A stretch of DNA of 33,904 nucleotides from Oscillospiraceae bacterium (GTDB lineage Bacteria > Bacillota > Clostridia > Oscillospirales > UBA644), in assembly GCA_015067385.1 (NCBI GenBank), contig SVMP01000003.1, forward strand, positions 1 through 33,904, given 5' to 3'. Position 1 is the first letter of the stretch. Each line of letters begins with the position of its first letter. A model generated the notes under the pieces. The model searched no databases. It had not been told where the DNA came from and was given only the letters and a program-made list of their open reading frames with translations. Shown here one piece after another: positions 1 through 8,310 of this stretch. Made by a program: the position numbers and the translations under genes.

Positions 1-129
1 CCTGTCTTCTGCCCGAATCCGAACATTTCACCGTATCGGCTGAAGACAGGCATTGAGCTTCCGGGCGAAAGCAAGGAAGCTCAATGCCTGTCTTCTGCCC
101 GAATCCGAACATTTCACCGTATCGGCTGA
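1..129. repeat. Snap-back structure: 43-nt direct repeat plus 21-bp inverted repeat inside mrdA
   Basis: Bases 1-43 are repeated exactly at 87-129. Between and overlapping them is a perfect 21-bp inverted repeat (42-62 and 75-95) around a 12-nt spacer. Bases 42-74 read on the plus strand encode the true PBP2 continuation (KTGIELPGESK), although the gene lies on the minus strand. A short piece of the gene has therefore been inverted and the preceding 43 nt copied again. This is most simply a contig-end or amplification chimera rather than biology. Confidence 0.85.
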
Positions 130-1513
130 GCGTGTCGATAGTCAGAAGTCTGCCAACATCGAAAAAGTAACCGTTACACGATTTTTTCAGCGCCGTTAAG
201 ATGTTTACGTCGCCGTGCGCCGTGTATGCAAAACAAGACGGCTGGTACGTTTCGTAATATGTATAGTAACCTCCGCATTTGTAAGAGGTCTTTTGCTCAA
301 TTATCTCTTCTTCAAGCCCCGCAATGCCCGTGAGCATCTTGTATGTTGAACCCGGCGGGAAAAGACCCGATATCGCTCGGTTAACATACGGCTTTCCGGG
401 GTCCTTCGAAAGCGTTGCAAAATCTGCGCTGTATGTTTCGAGATTGTAGGTCGGATATGACGCCATCGAGTATATCTCGCCCGAATGTATGTCCATAAAT
501 ATCGCCGCACCGGAATTTGCGGCTTCCGGACCGTTTTGTTCTTTCAGCTTACGTATGACCTCCGCAAGCCCTGCCTCCGTTATTTTCTGCATGTCCGTGC
601 TTATCGTTAAAATAACGTCGTTTCCGGCTATCGGCTCAATGTCCTCGATTATGTCGATAACGTTGCCCGATCTGTCTGTCTGCGCATATTTGTATCCGTC
701 TGTGCCTCGCAGCCAGTTTTCGGCTATCTTTTCAATACCCTCTTTGCCGAGAGTGTCGTTTATAGAATATCCGCTTTCACGCAGCCTTTCGTATTCCTCG
801 GCATTGATCTTGCCGACGTAGCCTATTATGTGTGATGCGAATCTTTCGTTTACATACGAACGCACGCTTTCGAATTCAACGGTAACACCGAGGATCTCGG
901 AACTGCGTTCTTTTACCATCGTTACGGCTTCAAGACCGACATCTTCGGCAAAAGTGTAAAAATACCCTGCGCTGTTGTTCTCTATTCCGTAACGTACCGC
1001 AATTATGTCGCGCGCTCTCGAAAGTGTGTAATCTGTAAGCTTATAATATTTGATAAGAGCCTTCAACGCATCTTCCGCGGTTATATTCGACTTTATTTTT
1101 TTGTTCTTTAACCACTTTGAAAAGGCGTTTACCTTTGATTCCGATTCAACGAATGCTTCGTCGTATATGTAAGGCTCGGTTTTTGTGATAGGAAATGTAT
1201 CGTTATATTCTTCGCCGCATTTTTCAAAAATGCTTATTACCTTGTCTATCGTTCCGTTAAGATCTTTTATTATGCTTCGGTCAAATTCGACCGTCATTAT
1301 CGATGAGCTCTGAACTATCGGGCTGCAGTATCTGTCGAGGATCTCGCCTCTAGATGCGTCAACGGATGTTTTGCGTATAACACTGTTTCTCGAAGCCTCA
1401 AGATATTCTTCGCCGTCGATAAGCTGAAGCTTTATAAGCTGAAGAATAAATACCCCTATTATAATAAGGAAGACAGACATTATAACGATAACTCTTGACG
1501 GCTTTGTTACCAT
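1..1513 (-). CDS. mrdA: Penicillin-binding protein 2 (elongasome transpeptidase), 3' part cut by window edge
   Basis: This open frame is missing from the ORF track because it runs off the left edge. It starts at ATG 1513 behind AGGGAGGGC and overlaps the end of mreD by 7 bp. The N-terminus has one membrane anchor (about residues 8-27), followed by a dimerisation/linker region typical of class B PBPs (RGEILDR). The transpeptidase part shows the serine motif STYK (S389) and the SCN motif, then YGEMFGFGQKTGIELP. The family cross-links peptidoglycan in the Rod/elongation complex with MreBCD and RodA, which fits the gene order. The final KTG box would lie beyond the window. The reading is trustworthy only down to about base 75; below that the sequence snaps back on itself (see findings) and the frame becomes nonsense without a stop. 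Confidence in the family is high. Confidence 0.9.
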   Translation of the reverse strand, partial: MVTKPSRVIVIMSVFLIIIGVFILQLIKLQLIDGEEYLEASRNSVIRKTSVDASRGEILDRYCSPIVQSSSIMTVEFDRSIIKDLNGTIDKVISIFEKCGEEYNDTFPITKTEPYIYDEAFVESESKVNAFSKWLKNKKIKSNITAEDALKALIKYYKLTDYTLSRARDIIAVRYGIENNSAGYFYTFAEDVGLEAVTMVKERSSEILGVTVEFESVRSYVNERFASHIIGYVGKINAEEYERLRESGYSINDTLGKEGIEKIAENWLRGTDGYKYAQTDRSGNVIDIIEDIEPIAGNDVILTISTDMQKITEAGLAEVIRKLKEQNGPEAANSGAAIFMDIHSGEIYSMASYPTYNLETYSADFATLSKDPGKPYVNRAISGLFPPGSTYKMLTGIAGLEEEIIEQKTSYKCGGYYTYYETYQPSCFAYTAHGDVNILTALKKSCNGYFFDVGRLLTIDTLSRYGEMFGFGQKTGIELPCFRPEAQCLSSADTVKCSDSGRRQ

Positions 1514-2016
1514 ATGCCCTCCCTTTCTTCATGGAGAGCAAAACGCTTGCCCATGAATCTGATTATCGGGTATGTTATGATGACAGTCGGCACGGTAAGC
1601 AATATCTTCGGCATCGCAATAAACAGAAAAACATCTGCTATGCTCTCGGATGTAAAAAACGAATATGCACCTGCGAGAATACATTCGCTTACGACTGACG
1701 ATACCGCCGTTAAAAAGAATGCTCCGACAAATGACACGGCGATCTTCTGGTAGACCGTGATCCCGATAATGAACCCTATTATCATAAATGTGAGGGCGTT
1801 GACGCCGAATACCGCCGCCGATGTAAAATCAAGAAAAAGACCGAAAACAAGCCCGAATATCGCGCCGAAGCGTTCTTTTTCAACCATAGCTATGCAAACC
1901 GTTGCGGAAAGAAGAAATTCAGGACCGATCCCGAATATCTTTAACGGAACAAAAACGGCATCAATAAGGAAAAATAATATGAAAACAAGCGAATAGCCTA
2001 TTATTCTCTTTCTCAT
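1507..2016 (-). CDS. mreD: Rod shape-determining membrane protein MreD
   Basis: A 169-residue, very hydrophobic protein with about five or six predicted membrane segments, including the MreD-like stretch FGAIFGLVFGLFLDF. MreD is an inner-membrane partner of MreC in the lateral wall elongation complex. I chose the ATG at 2016 because it forms an ATGA overlap with the mreC stop; the ORF-track start at 2028 lies inside mreC. Its 3' end overlaps the mrdA start by 7 bp, so mreC-mreD-mrdA look translationally coupled. Sequence conservation in MreD is low, so the call rests on hydropathy, size and the classical neighbours. Confidence 0.9.
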   Translation of the reverse strand: MRKRIIGYSLVFILFFLIDAVFVPLKIFGIGPEFLLSATVCIAMVEKERFGAIFGLVFGLFLDFTSAAVFGVNALTFMIIGFIIGITVYQKIAVSFVGAFFLTAVSSVVSECILAGAYSFFTSESIADVFLFIAMPKILLTVPTVIITYPIIRFMGKRFALHEEREGIW

Positions 2017-2849
2017 TCGCCCGCCCACGCTCCGTTCGTTATGTACACCCTGCGAAGTCCGTCAAGGCTTGCCGCCGGCTCGATCGTCGCATTCTGAGCA
2101 AGTCCGTTTTCCTCAGATTCAACCTCTGTTATTTTTCCGATAAGTATCCCTGCGGGGAAAACACCGCCGAGACCTGATGTGAAAACAATATCGCCTCTTA
2201 TTACCGATGCGTCCGCCGTGAGATAAGAAAGCCTTAAAAGTCCTTTCGCTCTCAGGGAAACATCGCTTTCCGTAACGCCTGTCGCTTCGCTTCTTTTAAC
2301 GGTTGCGCCGACAGACATCGACGGGTCGGTTATCGCCGTTACCGTCGCCCAGTTAAAGCCTATGTCCGTGACCTTCCCCACAAGCCCGTCGCACGAAACG
2401 ACGACAGAGTTGAGCTTTATTCCGTCAAGCGTGCCTTTGTTTACGGAAAATGTCGAGCCGAAGCCGTCTGCCGATACGGAAACGATGTCCGCCGCAACGT
2501 ACTGCAGGTCGTGAGATGTTTCAATAACATTGACTAATTTTTTCAGACGCTCTATTTCAACTTCGTTCGTGTACGTGTCCGCAAGCTCCGTTTCAAGCTT
2601 CGCCACCTGCTTTTTCAGCTCTTCGTTTTCTTTTTGCAGTTCGGAAAATTCCGCAAATGTGTTGATAATATCTTCCGTTCCGTTTTTTACCCATGTTCCG
2701 AAAGATGCAAACGGCGTGGCAATAAAGCCGATAAGATCTCTCGGTGCGGTGACTCCGCCGTCCAGAAGCATGTTAAGCATGAATCCGGCAAGGAAGCACG
2801 CGATGAAAACGAGCGTTATGAAGAATTTTCCGCGGAAAAAATCGCGCAT
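2013..2849 (-). CDS. mreC: Rod shape-determining protein MreC
   Basis: A 278-residue protein with one N-terminal membrane anchor (about residues 9-28), a coiled coil rich in E/K/L heptads (about 65-110), and then the beta-rich extracytoplasmic MreC domain, with the motifs VNKGTLDGIKLNSVV, GLVGKV and SGLGGVFPAGILIGKI. MreC is the scaffold linking cytoplasmic MreB to the PBP2/RodA synthase. The start ATG has GGAGG seven bases upstream. It lies 32 bp downstream of mreB and overlaps mreD by 4 bp. Length is normal for the family. Confidence 0.96.
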   Translation of the reverse strand: MRDFFRGKFFITLVFIACFLAGFMLNMLLDGGVTAPRDLIGFIATPFASFGTWVKNGTEDIINTFAEFSELQKENEELKKQVAKLETELADTYTNEVEIERLKKLVNVIETSHDLQYVAADIVSVSADGFGSTFSVNKGTLDGIKLNSVVVSCDGLVGKVTDIGFNWATVTAITDPSMSVGATVKRSEATGVTESDVSLRAKGLLRLSYLTADASVIRGDIVFTSGLGGVFPAGILIGKITEVESEENGLAQNATIEPAASLDGLRRVYITNGAWAGE

Positions 2850-2881
2850 ACTGCCACCTCCGTTGTGTGTTGTTTTGAGTT

Positions 2882-3880
2882 TTATTCGATGGTCGATGCT
2901 TTCTTGAGCTTGTCTATCATGCCCGCCGCCCTGCCTGCTCCTATCGCAATGCAGTCGAGAGCGTTGACCGCAACTTCGGTTGAAACGCCGGTCTCCTTAT
3001 ATATAAATTCCGACCATCCGGGAAGCTGTGAACCGCCCCCGATAAGAATTATTCCGTTCTGGATTATGTCTGCCGCAAGCTCCGGATCAACACGCTCAAG
3101 CGTCGCTTTTATCGCATCTACTATCCCTTCGAGCGATTCCTTCATCGCTATATACACCTCGTCCGATGAGATCGTGAGGTTCAACGGCAGTCCGTCTATG
3201 AGGTCTCGTCCGCTGACTGTCATAAAATCGACCGTTTCACGTTCGACCGCAGCTCCGAGCCTTATTTTTATTTCTTCGGCTATCTGATCGCCGATAAGGA
3301 TATTGTATGTTTTTCTTACGTATGCAACAATATCTTTGTCCATCTGTATTCCGCAGCTGTGACATGTCGTTTCCGCAACTATTCCGCCGAGTGAAACGAC
3401 CGAGACCTCTGTCTTTCCGCCGCCGATGTCAACTATCATGTGTCCGCTCGGCTCAAATATCGGCAGATTAAGCCCTATTGCCGCCGCCAGAGGATCTTCG
3501 AGAAGATGGATCTTTTTGATTTTTGATGATAGAACAGCGTCCTCAACGGCTCGTCTTTCAACCGCCGTCGAACCGTACGGAACGGTCACCACCGCTCTTA
3601 TCGGGGTGAAGGGACGTTTGATCCGACTGACAAACGATGTGAGCATGACGGATGTTCTGTCAAAATTTGCAATAACGCCGTCGTCAAGCGGACGTATGGC
3701 TGTTACCGTATCGGGAGTTCTGCCGAGCATCTGTCTTGCCTCTTCGCCCACCGCCATGAGCTTGTTTGAAAAGCTTTCAACCGCAATAACGGACGGCTGA
3801 TCGAGAAGCATTCCTTTTGATTTACTGTAAATTCGAGTGTTGCTCGTTCCGAGATCTATTCCTACATCAAAGATGCCCAA
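2882..3880 (-). CDS. mreB: Rod shape-determining actin homologue MreB
   Basis: A 332-residue actin-fold ATPase. Visible signatures are the phosphate-1 loop DVGIDLGTSNTRIY at the N-terminus, ERRAVEDAV followed by LLEDPLAAAIG in the middle, the phosphate-2 loop VDIGGGKTEVSVVSLGG, and the adenosine motif GIILIGGGSQLPG. MreB/Mbl filaments organise lateral wall synthesis beneath the membrane. The start is a TTG with a strong AAGGGGGT ribosome site seven bases upstream; no better ATG exists near the conserved N-terminus. The start overlaps the end of maf by 19 bp. MreB, Mbl and MreBH cannot be separated from this sequence, but position before mreCD favours mreB. Confidence 0.95.
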   Translation of the reverse strand: MGIFDVGIDLGTSNTRIYSKSKGMLLDQPSVIAVESFSNKLMAVGEEARQMLGRTPDTVTAIRPLDDGVIANFDRTSVMLTSFVSRIKRPFTPIRAVVTVPYGSTAVERRAVEDAVLSSKIKKIHLLEDPLAAAIGLNLPIFEPSGHMIVDIGGGKTEVSVVSLGGIVAETTCHSCGIQMDKDIVAYVRKTYNILIGDQIAEEIKIRLGAAVERETVDFMTVSGRDLIDGLPLNLTISSDEVYIAMKESLEGIVDAIKATLERVDPELAADIIQNGIILIGGGSQLPGWSEFIYKETGVSTEVAVNALDCIAIGAGRAAGMIDKLKKASTIE

Positions 3881-4473
3881 AAGATTACCCCCTTCTTTTT
3901 AAGTATGTCGTAAAGCGGAGAAAGCGGAAGCCCAACAACGTTGAAATAATCACCGTCTATCTTTTCTATGAAAACACAGGCTCTTCCCTGGATGGCGTAC
4001 GCTCCTGCTTTGTCCGAGCACTCACCCGATGCTACGTAATCACGTATCTCGCTGTCGGAAAGCGCTTTGAAATATACCTTTGTTTTAACGGCAAACGTCT
4101 CCGCGCCGTTTCTGTCTCTTACCGTAACACCCGTGTATACCTCGTTTGCCTTTCCCGAAAGATTCGAGATCATCCGGTATGCGTCGGCGTCGTCTTTGGG
4201 TTTCCCCATTATGCCCTCGCCCTCAAGGTAAACTACGGTGTCTGCCGCAATTACTATCGCCTCGGGGTTTTGTTCGAAAACGCTTTCCGCCTTTTTCTCC
4301 GACAGAAAACGTACGAGCATCTCCGGTTCTTTTATATCGCATTGTTCGTCCGCATCGGATACACATATACGGAAAGTGACGCCGATCTGTTCAAGCAGCT
4401 CGCGGCGTCTCGGTGATGCGGAGGCAAGAATTACCTCACCGACAGGATTTTTGTTTGCGGATATATCGCTCAT
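3862..4473 (-). CDS. maf: Maf-family nucleoside triphosphate pyrophosphatase
   Basis: A 203-residue Maf/HAM1-fold protein. It begins with the Maf signature ILASASPRRRELLEQIG (residues 15-31), followed by AADTVV, the conserved metal-binding Asp region, and GKPKDDADAYRMI. Maf proteins hydrolyse non-canonical or ordinary (d)NTPs to monophosphates and are linked to septation and house-cleaning. Maf next to mreBCD is a common Firmicutes arrangement. The ATG overlaps the upstream XRE stop as ATGA, and its own end overlaps mreB, so the set is probably one transcript. Confidence 0.94.
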   Translation of the reverse strand: MSDISANKNPVGEVILASASPRRRELLEQIGVTFRICVSDADEQCDIKEPEMLVRFLSEKKAESVFEQNPEAIVIAADTVVYLEGEGIMGKPKDDADAYRMISNLSGKANEVYTGVTVRDRNGAETFAVKTKVYFKALSDSEIRDYVASGECSDKAGAYAIQGRACVFIEKIDGDYFNVVGLPLSPLYDILKKKGVIFWASLM

Positions 4474-4868
4474 TCTTCGCTGTTCCCCATGACAATATCT
4501 AACATTCGCCTGTATTTTATCGGATCCTTTCCCTTCAGCTCAAATATCATTCGAGCCATGTGAACGAAAAGCTCATCCTCGCTTCCGAAGTTCATGAATA
4601 ATGCCGTGTCCTTCGTTTCAAGCTTATAGGCTTTGCATATTTTTGTTATAACTTCCTGTGACGGAACGAGAGGCATGCCCGAACGCGGATCCGCACCGTT
4701 TTCGAGAGATGCGAGATACGAATGGCTGATGCCGATAAGCTCGCCTGCCGCGCGCAGACTCAAGCCCCTCTTTATCCGTTCACGTTTAAGCGTCTCACCG
4801 AGTGACTTTGTATCGGTCTGCTCGGCGAGATCTGTCTGTTCGTCAAAATCGGGACGGTTACTGTTCAT
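4470..4868 (-). CDS. XRE-family helix-turn-helix protein of unknown target
   Basis: 132 residues from ATG 4868, which overlaps the yebC stop by 11 bp. The track's longer version would start inside yebC. About residues 25-85 form an XRE/Cro-type HTH: LKRERIKRGLSLRAAGELIG, then SHSYLASLENG, then TKICKAYKLE. The C-terminal 45 residues (FVHMARMIFELKGKDPIKYRRMLDIV) are helical and unassigned; they may mediate dimerisation or sensing. It is sandwiched between yebC and maf with overlaps at both ends, so it is co-translated with the cell-elongation genes. Targets cannot be deduced; autoregulation or control of the mre block is only a guess. No strong ribosome site is visible, consistent with coupling to yebC. 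Confidence 0.8.
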   Translation of the reverse strand: MNSNRPDFDEQTDLAEQTDTKSLGETLKRERIKRGLSLRAAGELIGISHSYLASLENGADPRSGMPLVPSQEVITKICKAYKLETKDTALFMNFGSEDELFVHMARMIFELKGKDPIKYRRMLDIVMGNSEE

Positions 4869-5583
4869 CCCAGTTGTGCCATACGTTCTGTACGTCGTCG
4901 TTTTCTTCAAGATGATCGAGAAGCTTCTGCATGTTCTTGATCTGATCTTCGTCGGTAAGAGTTATGTAGTTAGAGGGAACCATTTCTGCTTCTGCGGAAA
5001 GGAATGTGTAACCCTTTTGTTCGAGAGCTTCGCATACGGAGCTGAGATTTTCGGGTGTGGTGTAGATCTCGTAAACCTCTTCTTCGATAACAAAGTCTTC
5101 TGCATCAAGCTCAAGAACATCGTCCATAAGCTTTTCTTCGGAATATTCCTCTTTGTCGATTACGATAACGCCTTTCTTCGTAAAGAGCCAGTTAACAGAA
5201 CCTGTCTGACCGAGGTTGCCGCCGAATTTATCGAAATAGTGACGTACGTCTGCGGCGGTTCTGTTTCTGTTTTCGGTAACTGCTTCAACGATTACCGCAA
5301 TACCTGCAGGACCGTAGCCCTCGTATGCGATCTCTTCGTAGTTTACGTTTTCGCCTTCACCGGATGCCTTTTTGATGCATCTTTCGATGTTGTCGTTGGG
5401 AACGTTGTTTGCCTTAGCCTTAAGAATGATGTCTTTAAGGCGACCGTTGGCTTCGGGATCGGGTCCGCCGTTCTTAACAGCGAGAACGATCTCTCTGCCT
5501 ATTTTTGTGAAGACACTTGCTCTCTGCTTATCTGTCTTCTCTTTCTTGTGCATAATGTTTTTCCACTTGGAATGACCGGACAT
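4858..5583 (-). CDS. yebC: YebC/TACO1-family protein
   Basis: 241 residues beginning MSGHSKWKNIMHKKEKTDKQ, the diagnostic N-terminus of YebC/PmpR/TACO1. Further motifs are FTKIGREIVLAVKNGGPDPEAN, NVPNDNIERCIKKASGEG, and NRTAADVRHYFDKFGGNLG. The track's first ATG (5595) is part of the ribosome site GGAGGTTTTT, so the second ATG is the real start. YebC homologues were described as transcription regulators and more recently as factors helping ribosomes through difficult (proline-rich) sequences. I cannot distinguish the YebC-I and YebC-II subgroups here. It lies between the pseudo-ATPase gene and the XRE gene. Confidence 0.95.
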   Translation of the reverse strand: MSGHSKWKNIMHKKEKTDKQRASVFTKIGREIVLAVKNGGPDPEANGRLKDIILKAKANNVPNDNIERCIKKASGEGENVNYEEIAYEGYGPAGIAVIVEAVTENRNRTAADVRHYFDKFGGNLGQTGSVNWLFTKKGVIVIDKEEYSEEKLMDDVLELDAEDFVIEEEVYEIYTTPENLSSVCEALEQKGYTFLSAEAEMVPSNYITLTDEDQIKNMQKLLDHLEENDDVQNVWHNWDEQ

Positions 5584-5624
5584 AAAAACCTCCAAAATAT
5601 ATCTGAGAATTTGATTTATTAAAA

Positions 5625-7262
5625 TTATTTTTTAATCAATGTTAAGAATAAAACGGGTATCGACCATATCGCATTGAAAAGAACGGTCCAGATCGGGCCG
5701 GGCGCCGAATGATCGATGAAAAATGCAATTGATGTTAAAACAAGACCGAGGATTATCGATGCTATTTTTACAAGAACGCTCATGTTTACAACGGATGCCA
5801 GCTTCTTCGCTTTTCTTACCGATGAAAGAATGCCTATCGCATTTTTCGTCGTTATCATGTCGGGAACAGCATTCGTTTCCTCTATGTCTTCGCATACGGA
5901 CGTTATAAGCTTACGCTCGTCCGCATCGGGAACAACTATCTTCGTATTGTTAAGCCCGTAAAGCTTCTGAATGGCGATCTCGGTGATATTGCAGTCGTTC
6001 GTTGTTGCGATTATTGCAAAATCCTCGCCTACGGTCTCCGCGGCGCGCTTCATTTCCGGGTCGCACGCATAGCTGAACACCGTGTACGAAACAAGAACAC
6101 CGTTTATTACCGTGTATATGATGCTTCTGTTTGTGGATGTCAAAGAAGCTTCTATCTCCTGAGAAAGCGGCGCTATCTCGTAAGAAAGCAGCATGTTTCT
6201 GTTTCCCACAAGGACCTCGTCGCCGTAAATATGTGCGACAACGCCGTAATTTTTCATGTATCGCCAATCGTCAACCTCGGGAAGACGGTCCGCATCACAG
6301 CCCGTTTCCGCTATGAATGTCGGGGCAAACGGTGATTCCGATTCGAGAAGTACAGCCGCCGTAAATTCAACCGCATCAGCCATCTTCTCTTTGTCACGAA
6401 AACGGAATCTCTCCATTCTCGTACGCTTTGCCGGGAAAAGATCAACGTCCGACACGACCAATGTTGAAACATCTCTCATGGCTTCGATCGAATGGTAGCC
6501 CAGAAGAACGCTGCCGAGCTTTCGAAGACGTCTCTGTTCGGCAATATACGGCAAAACAAAAGCCATTTCAGCCGTAAACGATGCCGCTATCGCAAACAAC
6601 GCAGCAAACGCCGCCGCAAATGCGCCGAAGCCCGATATGAAGCCCACTATCGCAGAGATTATCAGTATCGCTCCGCTTGCTATCGGAACAAACATCCGTA
6701 TCTTTTCTTCCGATGGATCTCCGTCATACGTCGTATCGACAACATTCGGGAATTTTACGATCGGGTTTACGATGCAGACACGGTCTATCGCACGCTTGTG
6801 CATGTCGATATCGCTCGTGTTGACAATGTACGTCTTACTGCTTTTTATTAAATTCAGGTTTGTTATTATCTCGCAGATAAATAAATATTTCATCGCCATC
6901 GATATTGCGGCGGAAAGAAATATTGCGGGAGCAAATGTGTGAAACTCACTGCCCTCCGGTGTAAAAATAAGGACTAACGACTGTATCGCCGCCGCTATGA
7001 GCGCAACGGATGTCAAAGAGTCGTTTGACGGACGAAGCAGGAATATAGAAATCAGCCCGTCGCCCATCTCCTGTGCGCAGAAAAAGAATACCGTGACAGA
7101 TAAAACGAGGCCCGCAATACCGTTTACCATCGGAGGAAGCCCGATAAGTGCAAGGATCGCTGTCAGTACTGCCGCAAATACGGAAACCAATGTCTTGACC
7201 CCGAAAGCGTCCTTCGACGCCTGCGCAACATTGAACTGTTCACGGAAATAATTATCTCTCAA
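5625..7262 (-). CDS. P1B-type ATPase-like membrane protein lacking catalytic motifs (probable pseudoenzyme)
   Basis: 545 residues. Hydrophobic segments occur at about 24-64, 84-100, 108-132, 192-236, 494-515 and 522-541, the order seen in heavy-metal P-type ATPases. The cytoplasmic part keeps the family's scaffold: GDEVLVGNRNMLL (347-359) matches the nucleotide-domain GN element, ACDPEMKRAAETV matches the segment after D-x-x-R/K, and TTNDCNITEIAIQKLYGL (420-437) sits where TGDN...A..GI should be. However, the phosphorylation motif DKTGT is replaced by DVDLF (272-276), TGDN by TTND, and GDGxND is absent. No CPC-type metal motif or metal-binding N-domain is seen. The start is TTG, preceded by GGGG, 12 bp after the rlmB stop. 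Transport activity is unlikely; a sensory or scaffold role is speculation. Confidence 0.7.
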   Translation of the reverse strand: MRDNYFREQFNVAQASKDAFGVKTLVSVFAAVLTAILALIGLPPMVNGIAGLVLSVTVFFFCAQEMGDGLISIFLLRPSNDSLTSVALIAAAIQSLVLIFTPEGSEFHTFAPAIFLSAAISMAMKYLFICEIITNLNLIKSSKTYIVNTSDIDMHKRAIDRVCIVNPIVKFPNVVDTTYDGDPSEEKIRMFVPIASGAILIISAIVGFISGFGAFAAAFAALFAIAASFTAEMAFVLPYIAEQRRLRKLGSVLLGYHSIEAMRDVSTLVVSDVDLFPAKRTRMERFRFRDKEKMADAVEFTAAVLLESESPFAPTFIAETGCDADRLPEVDDWRYMKNYGVVAHIYGDEVLVGNRNMLLSYEIAPLSQEIEASLTSTNRSIIYTVINGVLVSYTVFSYACDPEMKRAAETVGEDFAIIATTNDCNITEIAIQKLYGLNNTKIVVPDADERKLITSVCEDIEETNAVPDMITTKNAIGILSSVRKAKKLASVVNMSVLVKIASIILGLVLTSIAFFIDHSAPGPIWTVLFNAIWSIPVLFLTLIKK

Positions 7263-7277
7263 AGAAATTTACCCCGA

Positions 7278-8138
7278 TCATGCTCTGTCTTGTCTTACTT
7301 TTTCGTACATCGCAACCGCAGCCGCAACCGATATGTTGAGCGATGTTATCTCGCCTGCCATGGGGATCTTTATAAGGTGGTCGCATCTTTCTCTTACAAG
7401 TCTCGAAAGCCCTGTTCCTTCATCGCCCATAACAAGAGCCACTGCTCCGCGAAGATCCGTTCCGTAGATGTCGTTTTCCGCAGCGCCGTCCGTGCCGTAG
7501 ATCCAGACGTTCTGCTCTTTGAGATATTCGATCGTCTCCGCAATGTTGACAACTCTTGCGATCTTCATATATTCGCAGGCTCCCGCCGCTGTCTTGTATA
7601 CGGTCGCCGTAAGACCGCATGCACCTCTCTTGGGAAGGATTATGCCGTGAACACCTGCCGCATTTGCGGTCCTTATTATCGCACCGAGATTTCTCGGATC
7701 GTTGATACCGTCGATAACGATGATAAAGGGCTTCTCTTCTTTCTCTTTTGCATATTCGAGAATGTCCTCCGGTTCACAGTAGGAAAATTCGGTCGTTATC
7801 GCAACAACGCCCTGATGCGATGCCGAACGTGTCATGCTGTCAAGCTTTGCCTTTTCCGCTTCAACGACAGTGATACCGTTTTCTTTAGCCATCGCGATAA
7901 CTCTGACTATAGAGCCTTCTCTGTCGCCCTTTGCAACGAAAAGCTTGTCTACCGTTCTGCCCGAACGTATAGCCTCCATTACGGAGTTTCTGCCGAAGAC
8001 CATGTTTTCGCTGTCTTCGCTTGCCTGACCTCTTCCGTCATCTTTTCTTCTTTCGGGCTTGGGTGATTTTGCATATGAGGGCTTTTTGTAATTCGGGTTT
8101 CTTCCCGTTGTTTTACCTTTGGGTTTATTGTCTCTCAT
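7278..8138 (-). CDS. rlmB: 23S rRNA (guanosine-2'-O-)-methyltransferase RlmB-type (SpoU/TrmH family)
   Basis: 286 residues from ATG 8138 (AAAGGAA upstream); the track's TTG start adds eight residues ahead of the ribosome site. A basic, low-complexity N-terminal tail (about 1-35) precedes the SpoU substrate-binding domain (VFGRNSVMEAIRSG) and the knotted SPOUT methyltransferase domain, with all three motifs: DPRNLGAIIRTA, VMGDEGTGLS and SLNISVAAAVAMYE. The family methylates a ribose 2'-OH in 23S rRNA or tRNA using S-adenosylmethionine. In many Firmicutes the gene follows cysS and mrnC; here it is separate and heads the long minus-strand run. Exact rRNA position is inferred from family naming only. 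Confidence 0.9.
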   Translation of the reverse strand: MRDNKPKGKTTGRNPNYKKPSYAKSPKPERRKDDGRGQASEDSENMVFGRNSVMEAIRSGRTVDKLFVAKGDREGSIVRVIAMAKENGITVVEAEKAKLDSMTRSASHQGVVAITTEFSYCEPEDILEYAKEKEEKPFIIVIDGINDPRNLGAIIRTANAAGVHGIILPKRGACGLTATVYKTAAGACEYMKIARVVNIAETIEYLKEQNVWIYGTDGAAENDIYGTDLRGAVALVMGDEGTGLSRLVRERCDHLIKIPMAGEITSLNISVAAAVAMYEKVRQDRA

Positions 8139-8239
8139 GTCTTGTTCCTTTCGCTTTGACAAATGCGAAATTTTCCTCTCCTGATGTACTTTTTCTGTAT
8201 TTTTGATCTGTTATTTTACTTTTATTTGAGTTACATTAT

Positions 8240-8268
8240 ATTATAACACATTTTTTTTCATTTGAAAA
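8240..8268 (-). promoter_or_regulatory. Probable sigma-A promoter for the rlmB run
   Basis: On the minus strand, TATAAT (8240-8245) is preceded 17 bp upstream by TTTTCA (8263-8268), about 100 bp before the rlmB ATG. The -35 is imperfect, but spacing and the AT-rich surroundings match the stronger ispD promoter nearby. Confidence 0.6.
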
Positions 8269-8310
8269 GGGGTCAACGATTATTTCGACATTTTACATAA
8301 AATAAAGTTG

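Noticed and set aside
1-129. CRISPR or regulatory repeat at the window start
   Set aside because: The repeats are duplicated PBP2 coding sequence in mixed orientation, not regularly spaced units.
2634-3287. Plus-strand 217-residue ORF opposite mreC and mreB
   Set aside because: Antisense shadow; its serine-rich composition reflects reverse-complement codon bias.
4633-5622. Plus-strand 329-residue ORF opposite yebC and the XRE gene
   Set aside because: It is the complement of two well-identified genes, with cysteine/phenylalanine-rich composition typical of a shadow frame and no domain.
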